Assembly (NCBI GenBank): GCA_030549775.1
Contig: CM060181.1
Span: 60,199,701 to 60,263,700 of the forward strand
DNA length: 64,000 bases
Origin: Tamarix chinensis
Taxonomy: Eukaryota > Streptophyta > Magnoliopsida > Caryophyllales > Tamaricaceae
Direction: 5' to 3'
This document shows, piece after piece, positions 32,530 through 43,746 of the stretch. The translations under genes and the position numbers were made by a program. The notes beneath the pieces are model-generated. The model searched no databases. It saw only the letters and a list, made by a program, of their open reading frames with translations, and had not been told where the DNA came from. Positions within the stretch are counted from its first letter, which is position 1. Each line of letters starts with the position of its first letter.

Positions 32530-33158
32530 AATTAATTTATCTTATCATAAGCTAATTCATTCAAAATTAATCAAAAAAAGTTTTGGTTTGAGTATTTATA
32601 CCAAACACATTATTGCAAAATTAGAGGGGATGAGGGTTGCTGGAGCTTTGCCGGTGGTTAAAGGCCACTCCCTAGTGCCGAGCGAAGCTAGAAGCAGTCG
32701 ACATGTGGCGTGCCACTGCTGTATTTGTGCATTGCTATTTGCTATTGCTTCGTTAATGCTTGCTGCTGCTACATTGGATGATGATGGAAATGAGAGGAGG
32801 GGCGGTGGTGTGGTCAAGCAACAGTGGCTATTGTGGTGGTGTGGCTTGGTCGAAGGGGATGGAGGCAACTTAGAGGGTTAGGGTTTTGGTATGGAGGTGA
32901 GGTTGGGGTTTTTGCTAGGATTGTTTGCTAGGCAGCCAATAAATGCAAGAGACAAGAATAAGAGATAAAGGAGGTGCCACGACCAAGTGGGTTAATTTTT
33001 TTAATTAAGAAGTTAATTAAGTTATTTTTTCATTATTTTTTCTTTTCTATAAAAATTAAAAAAAATAATTTTAAATGTTTTTTTTCATTACATCATAATT
33101 GCCTTTTTGTTTTAAGAATTTAGAGATTTGAATTTTTTAATTATAAAACATATATATA
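29311..33158. other. CACTA 5' internal region, mostly unassigned
   Basis: This is AT-rich sequence between the transposase start and the CACTA terminus. Three imperfect copies of AAGAG(C/T)AGGCATTTT lie at 30142-30247. A short open stretch at 30438-30623 (DPPNVLLILDTPYN, DLPKGSKFLKYELNN) matches nothing I recognise. A G-rich island lies at 32620-32880. I cannot exclude other decayed insertions here. Confidence 0.35.
32488..32527. repeat. (AT)n microsatellite
   Basis: About 40 bp of uninterrupted AT dinucleotides. Confidence 0.95.
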
Positions 33159-33332
33159 AGACTTAAAAATTTTTAGCGACCAAATAAGTTAATGATTAAT
33201 GACCAAAAATTAAATTGATCGTAATAGATATATTAATAACAACTTTGGATGGTGGTTTTTAATAATTTATTAATAGCGACCAAAAAAATTTGGTCACTAA
33301 ATTAGTTGTTAATGTATCGATTTCTTGTAGTG
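33159..33332 (-). mobile_element. CACTA element terminus with subterminal repeats
   Basis: On the minus strand the sequence begins CACTACAAGAAATCGATAC at 33332, the classic plant CACTA end. Just inside, short motifs recur in both orientations (TAGCGACCAAA and GACCAAA on one strand, TTTGGTCACTAAA on the other), as expected for transposase-binding subterminal repeats. This is the 5' terminus of the element whose transposase lies at 29310-26630. The opposite terminus was not found. Confidence 0.8.
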
Positions 33333-34041
33333 ATCTTATTCATTACGTTGCTTGTCTCAAATCATATTATCATTCACATTGAGTTTATGATCCCACTATT
33401 CTTAATCCAATGGAAATGATTGATGCATCTCTTAGGGCAAAATGCTCTCGAACTACTATTATCGTTGATGGAATGAACCCATAAAATAAATAGGCTCGAC
33501 TCATGTGATATTTACTTTAAATAATTAATGTCTTATTCATGATTTATTTTATAGGTAAAAAATAGATTTAGAGTAGGTATAGCACATTATAAAGACCATA
33601 AGTTCATTCTCTAGGGTTAAGACCCTTATAATCCCCATAAACTCTAATTTCACATTTTAGGCATAACTCTTCTTTTATTGCTCTTTTATCCACCAAACAT
33701 AGTACCTCTTCCTTAATTATTATTAGTATTATTATACCTAAAATTTAAGGCCTAACTTAAGGTTTTATACATATGATAATAACTCTATCTCAAGAGTTAC
33801 TAATCTCGAGGCTTGTAAAACCCTAATTTTAAAAGTATGCCACAACTTTTCCTATAGGGCTCATACAATTACTAGAATCAATTTAAATTATTAAAACACT
33901 AATATTAACAACATATCTAAATTTTGTGGTTTGACTCTATCATTTCACACATGTGATAATAACCTTCTCATTTTAGGGTTACTATTCCACAATCAAGCCA
34001 TTCTCACACTTCATTAAACTATGGCCATACATGACCACTCT
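33333..34041. other. Unassigned spacer between the CACTA element and element A
   Basis: AT-rich sequence with no convincing coding, RNA or repeat structure. Its last 5 bp, ACTCT (34037-34041), are the left TSD of element A. Confidence 0.4.
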
Positions 34042-34146
34042 TGTAACACCCCAAAATTCACTACTTTTTTTTAAAAAAAAAAACAGAAGAGATTAAAATA
34101 GAAATATTTAAATTAAAAATCGTGAATTCTAGGAATGTTACCGCCA

Positions 34147-34192
34147 CACTTAGTACCAGACCGGTTCTCTCCGACCGTTCCAGTACTAAGTG
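34147..34192 (+). other. Conserved hairpin in element A
   Basis: A perfect 10-bp stem, CACTTAGTAC (34147-34156) and GTACTAAGTG (34183-34192), encloses a 26-nt loop about 105 nt from the element start. Equivalent hairpins occur in element B (47459-47502) and in copy C (61172-61130, minus strand), with a compensating base-pair change between A and C. Confidence 0.75.
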
Positions 34193-34501
34193 CTAAGGCT
34201 AAAAAGATTATTTTCACACTTAAACTAAGAGTTCATAAAATGCATTAAAAGGATTAACATAGAAATCAGAGTACGCATACAAGTTATAATAAATAAAAAA
34301 ATAGAAATTAGAGTGCGAAATCAAAATTCCTCATAGGGAACAATTTTACAATCGATAAAGGGTTCATTTAAAATACTCAATACTGAAATCGAATTGCCTC
34401 TAAAAGAACGCGCCTCACGCACGCGACAAATTCCATCTCCTGCGATGGGAAAGAATTAGCGAAAACGTTTTAAGGCCACCGACACTTCTGCCGGAAAGGA
34501 A

Positions 34502-35782
34502 TTGATGATTGTTGAATCCATGGAAGATCAGATCAGTCCTGTTCGGAAACTCAATTTGAATACGCCAGAGGATTCCTCTCGGGGTCTATTAAACGGGGCA
34601 AAAAGGAATATTGAATCAAATGTTACAGATATTGATTCATTGATGGGAGTTAATAAGACCTTGCAGATTGATGATCCTATTTCGATTGGGTTAAAATGTG
34701 ATAATGATTTAGAGAAGGGAGAAAATCCAGTTGTTAACCCTACCGATAGCTGGAAGGATATTTTTCTTACAAATCGAAAGGAGGAGGGGGTTATGAGTCT
34801 GAAGTATGCTCCCCCGGTGATTGTGAATGGTGAAGCCAGAGCACAATTAGTTTCAGAGGAAATTAAAGCTGAGGAAAAAAAATGGGCGTATACTATAGTG
34901 GGTATGGTTGCTGGCTTTCAACCAACTCATCCTCAAATGGTGAAATATGTAAAAGAATATTGGACGAAAGTGTCTAGTCCTCCTCAAGTGTTCTTGCATG
35001 ATCAGGGGTATTTTTTATTTCGTTTTGATAATGAATCTGACTTCCTATCCATCTTAAGAACACCTTACTGGAGTTTTGGAGTGCGACCCTTAATCATCAA
35101 AAGATGGAACCCAAATGAACCATTTGACAATGCTGAATGGAGGAAAATGCCTCTCTGGATTACATTGCCTGGTCTCCCTGTGACCCAGTGGTCTGCTGAT
35201 TCACTTAGCCGTATAGGCAGCTGTATTGGAATTCCATTATGTGTAGATATGGTTACAGCCACTAGAGCACGTGTGTCTTATCCTTGACTGCTAGTGGAGG
35301 TGGATGTTAGCCTTCCTATTATTGATCATATACACATTTCTCTACCGAATGGCACAGTAAGAAACCAGAAGGTTGATTATGACTGGAGACCAAGGTACTG
35401 TCCTAAATGTGATCGGGTGGGACATGATGAGAATGTTCACCTACAGAAACCTCAGATAGGGAGAGGACAACCCATCCAACGAGTATGGCAAGTTAAAAAG
35501 ACTGATCCACAGCAGATTAACAAACCAGTACCAGATCAGGAGAGGGGTTATGATATTCCTCAGAATGTAACTCCTAGTATACAGAGTAGGACATTGGACT
35601 CTGCTGCAAGGCCAGAGATAATTCTTCTTAGTAAGGAGCAGGAGCTGTTAAATGTGCTGGACCCTGTGAATACAAATGAACTATTAGAAGTTACTGCAAA
35701 GGGGAAAGGTAAAGGGGTGTATATTGAGCCTGGAGGGGTTATTGTACAAAGTGGTAGTGTACCACCCTTTGAACTCAAATGA
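34502..35782 (+). pseudogene. L1-b ORF1 (DUF4283, zinc knuckle), one in-frame stop
   Basis: The frame starts at ATG 34502, after a shorter in-frame context, and reads to 35782 with a single TGA at 35285-35287 where the family normally has Arg (SY-P-stop-LLVEVDV). KKWAYTIVGMVAGFQPTHPQ and FRFDNESDFLSILRTPYWSFG form the DUF4283 nucleic-acid-binding domain (residues about 120-200). WITLPGLPVTQWS and RIGSCIGIPLCVD follow. A knuckle CPKCDRVGHDENVH (35398-35440) has the C-x2-C-x4-H spacing, but the last ligand is His instead of Cys. ORF1 binds L1 RNA and forms the transposition particle. The stop codon overlaps the start of ORF2 (ATGA). Confidence 0.88.
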
Positions 35783-38700
35783 AGCTTGCTATGTGGAATG
35801 TCAGGGGTATTAATAAACTCCTGAAGCAAAGATTAGTTAGTAGATATATACAGTATAATAACCTTGATATTATTTGCCTTTTAGAGACTCGTGTGAAAAA
35901 AGAAAAAATGAAAGGTGTTTTGCAGAGAATTGGGAATCAGTATGAATTAGTTCATAACTATTCTGCACATTATAATGGTAGAATTTGGATTCTTTGGAGA
36001 GACTCAATGCTGAAAATCCAAGTTCTGGGTATTTTTGAACAAGTTATTCATGTTTCTATTGCTTTAGCTGATGGCAAACAGTTTTATGCTTCTATTGTGT
36101 ATGCTCAGAATGATAATGCTGCCAGGAGAGCACTGTGGTCACAGCTTGTAGATTTTCATTCCTCACATAAGGGTAGCTTAGTAATTGGTGATTTCAATGT
36201 TGTCCTCTCAGCTAGGGAGAAGAAAGGTGGTAGTTTATGCTTAGCTGATATGGAAGAATTTGCAGACTGCCTATGTACCTGTGGATTGGGGGAGCTACGA
36301 TCCACTGGCTCTCTTTTTACATGGTCAAATCAGCAACAAGGGTTATCTAGAGTCAGTTGTAGACTGGATAGGGCTCTTAGTGATAAGGAATGGTTTGCCA
36401 GATTTAATCATGTTTGGGTTGAAGTGATGGAAGACTGTCTCTCTGATCATTGTAGGCTACAGCTTGTGTGGCAGAATAATGATAGAAGTGGGGTGAAACC
36501 TTTTAAGTTTTTTAACTTTTGGACCACTTCTCCTGACTTCTTACAATGTGTTGCTAATGTTTGGCAACAACCTGTTCAGGGATCCAAATAGTTTTGTTTG
36601 GTTATCAAGCTCAAAAGGTTAAAACAGGCTCTAAAACAATTTAATTTAGAGCACTTTGGTAATTTGAGCAGAAAAATGGATCAAGCTAAATCTGATTGGT
36701 TGAAGTGTAAGCACAATCTTCAGGCCAATCTTGGAGATACTGAATTGGAGATGCAAGAGGGTCTTCTAAGGAAGAGATGGTGGAGGCAAGAAAAAATGGA
36801 AGAACATTTTCTTCAGCAAAAAGCAAGAATCCAGTACATAAAATTGGGGGATGGTAACAATGGTTTTTTCCATGCAAAAATTAATGAGAGAAGAAGATAC
36901 AATGCTATATATACTCTGTATGATGCAAATGGAAGAAAGCTCACTTCCCAGATAGATATTAGCACAGAAATCCAAAACTTCTATGCTCAGCTGCTTGGCT
37001 CTTCTTCACACATGCTAGAGGTGGTTCATCCTGAAATTGTAAATAAAGGCCCTACACTTCACAGTGCTCACAGAGCACAACTGATTAGACCAGTTTCTGA
37101 AGATGAGATAAAGGAGGCTGTTTTTAGTATGGGAAACACAAAGGCTCCTGGACCTAATGGCTTTAATGCCCATTTCTATAAGTCAGCTTGGCTTATTGTG
37201 GGGCAAGATGTTATGGATGTTGTTAGACATTTTTGGGAGACTGGTTTTCTTTTAAAAACTTTGAACAACACTTCCTTGCATTTAATTCCAAAAAATTCTG
37301 AAGCTCGAACTGTGGTAGATTATAGACCCATCTCATGTTGTAATGTTGCTTATAAAATTATCTCCAAGATACTCACTACCAGAATGCAGAAGATCTTGCC
37401 AGACATTGTACACAGCTCACAGAATGCTTTTGTGGAAGGGAGATGGTTAGGTGAAAGTGTTCTGCTGGCTCAAGAGCTGCTGAGAAAGTATGGAAGGAAG
37501 GATATTAGCCCCCATATGATGCTCAAGGTTGATCTAAGGAAGGCTTATGATACTGTGGAATGGATTTTCATTAAGCATCTAATGGAAGGTATGGGTTTTC
37601 CTAGTCACTTTATACACCTGATCATGCAATGCATTTCAACAACACAATTCTCCATTTGTTTGAATGGTACCTTATGCAAACCATTTAAGGGTGGTAGGGG
37701 ATTAAGACAAGGTGACCCTTTGTCCCCATATCTGTTTGTTTTAACCATGGAATATCTCCATCGGTTGTTGAAAACTTTGTGGGATGAAAACAATTTCAGA
37801 GGACATCCAGAATGCAAGACCACAAAGATCATTAATATCAGTTTTGCAGATGATTTACTCATTTTTTGTAAAGGGCATGTTATATCAGCTGAGTTGATTC
37901 AGGAAAAGCTGAAGATCTTTCACCTCACCTCTGGTCTCCAAGCAAACCCTGAAAAGAGTAGTGCATTTTTTGGAGGGGTTAATGAAGTTGATAAAAGACT
38001 GATTTTACAGAAGTTAAATTTTAAAGAGGGCACTTTTCCATGCAGATATCTTGGTGTTCCTCTTAATCCTGCTTCCCTCTCTGTCAGCCAATATCAACCT
38101 CTCATTGATAAAATTGTGCATAAGCTGAAATCCTGGACTGTGAAATATCTCAGCTTTGCTGGGAAGTTGCAGCTACTTCAGTCTGTTATTTTTGGTATTG
38201 AAAATTTTTGGATGCAAATGTTTGTTCTGCCAAAGGCTGTCATTCATCAACTAGACAGTCTGTGTAGATGTTTTCTGTGGAATAATATGGATCCACAAAA
38301 AAGAAGAGAACCTGTTGCTTGGTTGTTGCATGCCTAAACAAGAAGGAGGGCTGGGCTTGAGACAATTGGTTCACTGGAACTCAGCTTGTCTTGCAAAATT
38401 CTTGTGGAAGCTTATTGAAGTTAAAGAAAGTCTATGGGTTAAATGGATTCATGAGAGGTACATCAAAGGGAGGGATATTTGGCAGCTGGAAGAGAAACCA
38501 GAGTTTTCTTGGAATATTAAACAACTGCTAAGGGTAAGAAATCAGATTAGAACTTGTTATGCCAACTGCTGTCATTCTGGAAAACTAAGTTCTAATCTAG
38601 TGTATCAGCATATCAGAACCTCAGGCCTACCAGTTGAATGGAGTGCGTTTGTTTGGAAGCATAGAGGGTTGGAGAAACATAAATTCATTGCCTGGCTTAT

Positions 38701-39136
38701 TTGTCATTTTGCTTTGCCTGTTAAATCCAAGCTGTATCAATGGGGGGTAACCATTGATAATTTGTGTGAAGTTTGTAGAGATGAAGAAGAGGATATGGAT
38801 CACTTATTTACTCAATGTCCAGGTGCTTGAGTCCTTTGGATTACTATCCTGAAGTGGCTGAAAATACAGGGGGATTTCAACAACTGGCAGAGCTGTTTTC
38901 AATGGTTGATGAAGAAGACTAAGGGAAAAGGCAAGAAAGTGGTGTGGAGAGCTACCTTCAATGCACTGCTATATCATATCTGGATTAATAGGAATTTGGT
39001 TGTTTTCCAGATGCTACAAAGGAATCCGAAGACCATTATTAGACAACTCATTGCTAAGATTTTTGTTTGCTTTGGTGACACTCCAAATGTGCATATAAAA
39101 AATTATCTAGAGAGACTTGATAGATGGATAGTATAG
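35779..39136 (+). pseudogene. L1-b ORF2: endonuclease, reverse transcriptase, zinc-binding domain
   Basis: Endonuclease (35779-36480): MKLAMWNVRGINKLLKQR, LLETRVKKEK, IGDFNVVLSAREKKGG and a late SDHCRL carry the AP-endonuclease active-site residues. RT (about 37120-37960): GNTKAPGPNGFNAHFYK, YRPISCCNVAYKIISKIL, SQNAFVEGRW, KVDLRKAYDTVEW, GLRQGDPLSPYLF, and the catalytic FADD (ISFADDLLIF, 37839-37868). The zf-RVT region follows (RHKFIAWL-like, then CEVCRDEEEDMDHLFTQCP). Breaks: TAG at 36589-36591, a one-base frameshift near 38330 (before CMPKQEGGLGLR), and TGA at 38828-38830. ORF2 nicks target DNA and copies L1 RNA. Retrotransposition would need these breaks absent. Confidence 0.92.
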
Positions 39137-39714
39137 TTTGATAAGGGGAATGCCCCTGTGAGGTTGTATATTCTTTGACAATCTGTTCTTCATTTCTCTA
39201 TTTGGTAATAAAATTTTTATTAATTACCAAAAAAAAAATACTCAATACAAGATAATAAATCGAAAAAGGGTAAATACGATACACAAGTAATACCAAGGGA
39301 ATAAGTTGCATAAAGATTAAATATGGCCACGACACTCTTGGATTCTAAGCCAACCACAAGCTCAACTCTCAACCCCACCGGATGTCTCGCCCACCTGCAC
39401 AAAGTCAGAAAGGGCCTTCTGCTCGTGGAAATGAGCAACACCCATGAAACAGGTGATCAGTACGCTACGTACTAAGTAAGGTAACCGAGTACTAAGGCTG
39501 GCACATAAACACATCAAATCACGCAGGATAATAATCAACATACAATTTCAAACCACATATATGATACATAAAAGCGTATAGAGAATCTATAGCCTATCAT
39601 CAAAAAGCCCACACATAAGGCCCAAAAAGGTCCAGATTAATTATTTAACCTTTCTTTTATCGGAATTCAATACACACCATGCCTTTTATCAAATCCATGC
39701 GATTACAGGAATAC

Positions 39715-40145
39715 CCCACTATTATAACCAATGGGCCGGTCACACATAGATCATCATGCCCTAACCACTATTATTATTGGTGGATCGGTCACATATAGGG
39801 TAAAACCCTATCCACTATTATTACTGGTGGATCGGTCACATATAGAGTAAAACCCTAACCACTATTCTTAACCGGTGGATCGGTTCGGTTCTTGCTCGTA
39901 TGGTGTTCCACTGTAACTAATTAATGTCTTTTAAGAGTCTTAGAAATTTTGGTTTGTGTTTATTGAGCTCGAGTCACCCCACTATTATTGCCAGTGGGCC
40001 GGTCACATATAGGACATCATGTCCTAAACACTATTATAACCGGTGGATCGGTCGCACATAGGGTAAAACCCAAACTTCTATTCCTGACCGGTGGATCGGT
40101 CTGCACCCGGCTCAATAATCTTCCACTTTAAAATATTAGTGTCTT
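39715..40145 (+). repeat. CACTATTAT-CGGTGG repeat block in element A
   Basis: Units of roughly 60 bp contain CCACTATTATTxxTGGTGGATCGGTCACATATAGGGTAAAACCCTA-like sequence (written here as a pattern). They are arranged in two blocks (39715-39935 and 39978-40145), each closing with TTCCACTxTAA...TTAGTGTCTT. Element B has the same two-block arrangement at 48098-48490. Confidence 0.8.
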
Positions 40146-40184
40146 AAATATTTTATTCACAAATATTTGCCTAGACATGCATGC

Positions 40185-40640
40185 CTAACTCTATGCAAAC
40201 CCTAGCTCTCATGCAAACCCTAACTCCATGCAAACCCTAACTCCACGTAAACCACACTTCCTCCATGCAACCCCTAGCTCCCATGCAAACCCTAACTCCA
40301 TGCAAACCCTAACTCCACGTAAACTACACTTCCATGCAAACCCTAACTCCCATGCAAACCCTAACTCCACGTAAATCACACTTCCATGCAAACCCTAACT
40401 CCCATGCAAACTCTGACTCCCATGCAACCCTAATACCATGCCACATTAATACCACCATGCAAAATCCTAACACCATACAACATTAATACCACCATTCAAA
40501 ACCCTAACACCATGTAATTCCATGCAAACCCTAACACCTTACAATTTTATGTAAAACCCTAACACCATACCATTTCATGCAAATCCCTAACACCATGCCA
40601 TTTCATGCAAAACCCTAACACCACATTGTTACAATCCCCA
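40185..40640 (+). repeat. Telomere-like CATGCAAACCCTAACTC tandem repeats
   Basis: Imperfect 16-18-bp units CATGCAAACCCTAACTC and variants (CATGCAAAACCCTAACAC) are repeated more than twenty times. Each contains AAACCCTAA, the plant telomere core, but spaced by CATGC-type linkers. It is not a true (CCCTAAA)n array, so it more likely evolved inside the element than came from a chromosome end. Confidence 0.85.
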
Positions 40641-41129
40641 CCATTATTTTACAACCCTAACATGCATGTCTTAAGGCCACAGCATACAATAATAGTAACA
40701 CAATTATACACATAATTCTCATGCCACAATTTATTCACACCAACATACTTCGACTCCATAATCATGCTGTATTAATAACAATTATACAATATTCACATGA
40801 AATACACTATAATTCATATCAAATGGCATGCATAGCATAAAATCACATATTACACATATGGCCTTAGTACCCCTTACCTAAAACGACACCGGTCTTGGAG
40901 CACGCTCCTACGCCTCCTTAGGGCTTTGATTGGTTTCACCTATTATAAGGGAAAAGCTAAAATTAGACTCCCTCATATCAAAAAATACTATTGATCACTA
41001 ACTTATTATAAGACTAGGTCTTTAAATAAATAATACTAATATATTAATAAAATAACATTAACTAATTACTAACTTTGCTAAAGATATATAAATAATAGAA
41101 ATATTATAAAAGTTGATAATATAAGGTTG

Positions 41130-41362
41130 AAAACTTTACCTAATAATAATAATTATGATACTAAAATAATAATAACAAAGATACTAAAAATAATATCAAT
41201 GATAATATAAATAAGAATAATAATAATAGTAACAATAATAATAACAAGGACATTATTCAAAACAAAGTGAAATAAGGGCTTCAACCCCTTTACTAAAATA
41301 ATTCTAATAATAATAATATTAGTAAAATAAATAACCAAATTTAGTAATAATAATAGGGATGA

Positions 41363-41449
<87 letters not shown>

Positions 41450-42002
41450 AAAAACCATAATAATATTGTAATAATAATAATAATAATCATAATGGTAATA
41501 ATAGTAAGGATAATATTTGAAGATAAAAAGAAGTAGGGTTTCCACCCTACATTGAATAATAATAACTTAATAAATAATAATAATAACATTAATAAGAATA
41601 ATTACTAATAATAATAAAAACACTAATAACCCTAATAATAAGAAGATATGATATTTATAATACTACTACTAAAATTTAAAATAAGCACAATAGGGTTTCA
41701 GTCCTATATAAAATAATAATACTAACACTTGAAAAAAAAATATAATAACATTATTAACAAAACTAATGGTAAAATAGTTGTATTAATAATAATGGAATAA
41801 GAATAATAGAAATTTAAAATAGGAAATAATAATAATAATAATTATACTTATAACATATTAATATAAATAATAGTAATAATAGAAATAATAAGGGTAATAG
41901 TGCTAAGATCGAATTAAAAATTACAATAGGGCTACAACCCTCAATAGAATAATAATAAAAACATTAATATTAATAAGGATAATAATACATATTAAAAATG
42001 GA

Positions 42003-42042
<40 letters not shown>

Positions 42043-42050
42043 GGATTTAT
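41130..42050. repeat. Trinucleotide-rich tract, (AAT)n and (GAT)n
   Basis: The tract is dominated by AAT/ATA units, with a pure (AAT)n run at 41363-41412 joined directly to (GAT)12 at 41413-41449, and another (AAT)n run at 42003-42043. Apparent reading frames here are poly-Ile/Ser artefacts. Confidence 0.9.
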
Positions 42051-42139
42051 ATTAGAATAATTGAAATAAAATAATCTAAGGCTTGTAAAAATAGGGAAAA
42101 GGGTTGAGAGGGTCTAGGGTTCAACCTTAGGCTGGCGGG

Positions 42140-43350
42140 GATAGGCGGCACCCGCGATGGTGCACGGCGGCGGCGGCGGCCAGAAAAAAAGAATAAAAGG
42201 GGAAAAGTTGAAGGCTGGGAACAAAATAAGAAGAAGGAGGGTGGAAGTAAGGGTGATTATGATTGCCCAGAAGGAGAGGAACAAAATGATGGTGGCGGCG
42301 CACAGCGGCGGCGGTGGTGGCCGAATAGGGAAGAAGAAGAGAAAGAGAGGAAGAGAGGGAGAAAGAGGAAAAGAAAGGTAGGGGGAGATAGAGGAGGGTC
42401 TACAGCACAATTTTGGAGGTGAAAGGAGCGGCGGCAGTGGCAGAAGAGGTGGCTAAGGGTGGTTCGAAGGGCGGCGGTGGTAGGAAATGGTTTGGTTAAG
42501 AAGGGAAATTCACACGGTCGGGGTGGCTTGTAAAGGAAGAATCGAAGGGTACTGGTGGTCTAGTTTGTTAGAGGGTGGTGCAGGGAACACATAGGTGGCC
42601 AGAACTGGCTGCGGTGTTGGCTGGAGGCGGCAAAAGTGGCGTCTAAAGGGGCGGTGGTGCAAAGGAAGGTATTTTCTGAACATCAACCAAAAAACTTGAC
42701 TCAATGCTACTATGGGGTGTATTTATAGGCTTGAAAGGATGTTAGGGTTGAAGGGAAAGTGGGGGAGTGGTAGGTAGGAGTGGGCACTGGCCGACGATGG
42801 TAGCCGGTGCACCCCTTGATCGTGGTCTGCAAATAGTCAGGGGAGAGGGAAATTGTGTGAGGAATGGGAGAAGTGGGAAGACGAGTGTGGTCAGTGATTC
42901 AACGTGGAAGAGTGGGGGAGAAAATGGGCAGCAAACGTGCGTAGTTGTGGCGAAATTTTTGGCCGATCGGGATGAAGTTGTAGGTGTGAACGACAGGAAG
43001 GAGAAAGGAAGAAGAAGAAAGGTGGGTTAGAATGGGCAGTTTGGGGCAGAAAAGAAAGAAAGAAAGGGAGAGGAGACCGACCGTTCGGTAATGGTAAAAT
43101 GAATAATCAAAGCACAGTGTTCTAGGGGAAAAAGAGATAAAATGCAGTGCGACGAGGGAGAAAGAAGGGTGCGGTCTCGCGGGCTGGGCTGTGCCGAAGG
43201 AAAGGAAGGAAAAGGGGAAGACTGGGCTGCCGAAGGGCAGGCCCAAACGGGGAAAAAAGAAGAGAAAAAGAGAAAGAAAAAGGAAGAAAGAAAAAAAAAG
43301 GAAAAGGAAAAAGAAAAAGAAAAAGAAGTAGGAGGTTGGGTAAATTAAAT
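42140..43350 (+). repeat. Purine-rich (GA/GGC) tract near the end of element A
   Basis: Strand-asymmetric G/A-rich sequence with GGCGGCGG patches (42160-42320) ends in (AAAGG/AAAAAG)n (43250-43330). Element B has an equivalent tract at 58010-59310, also followed by an AT-rich tail. Long frames on either strand here are low-complexity. Confidence 0.8.
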
Positions 43351-43746
43351 TAAATAGGATATTTGGGATATTTAAAATTAATCATATTTAAATAAAACAA
43401 TATTTAAATCCTTTTTTAGGCTAAAAGAGGATTTTTTAGAGATTTTTCATAAATTCCATTTTAATTAGCAAAAGACTCTACTTTTCTCAAATTAAATTAT
43501 TTATAAAATTAATATTAATTTGAAACTAATTTATCCTTCTTACTTTAAATAAAATAATTTATTTAATTAATTTTTAAAATAAAATCTTTAATTAGCTAAA
43601 ATACCCAAATTTCTCCTAATTAAAATACTTATAAATTTCTTATTAACTTGCCCTAATTAATTTCCTTTTATTTTAATAAAATTAAATACTAAAATATTAT
43701 TTAATAATAAATAATAAAATTAGAATTTTTAGGGAATTTCAACTCT

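Larger units (their letters stand above)
34384..39235 (+). mobile_element. L1-b LINE, full length, with target-site duplication
   Basis: The element is flanked by a 13-bp TSD AAATACTCAATAC (34371-34383 and 39236-39248) and ends in an A-run after ATTAATTACC. It has a 118-bp 5' UTR, ORF1 (34502-35782) and ORF2 (35779-39136) overlapping by ATGA, and a 3' UTR of about 90 bp. Only three in-frame stops and one frameshift break it, so it is much younger than L1-a. The exact TSD shows target-primed insertion into element A. Confidence 0.93.
34042..43741 (+). mobile_element. Long LTR-like element A (about 4.85 kb without its L1 insert)
   Basis: It begins TGTAACACCCCAAAATTCAC and ends TTTTTAGGGAATTTCA. 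A perfect 5-bp TSD ACTCT flanks it (34037-34041 and 43742-43746). It has no ORF of its own. Layout: terminal motif, conserved hairpin at 34147-34192, L1-b insertion (34384-39235), CACTATTAT...CGGTGG repeats (39715-40145), telomere-like AAACCCTAA repeats (40190-40640), trinucleotide-rich tract (41130-42050), purine-rich tract (42140-43350), AT-rich end. The same order recurs in element B. The 5-bp TSD and ends point to an LTR; its length and non-coding content resemble a solo LTR of a LARD-like or Ogre/Tat-like family. That family placement is inference. Confidence 0.75.

Noticed and set aside
32588..32881. A 97-codon + strand frame (and 90-codon antisense partner)
   Set aside because: It is G-rich, simple in composition, has no recognisable domain and is inside the CACTA internal region.
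40185..40640. A true telomere or chromosome-end fusion
   Set aside because: AAACCCTAA cores are separated by CATGC-type linkers and never form a contiguous (CCCTAAA)n run, and the block lies within an element with an exact TSD.
41153..41589. Minus-strand poly-Ile/poly-Leu/poly-Ser frames
   Set aside because: They are translations of (AAT)n and (GAT)n microsatellites.
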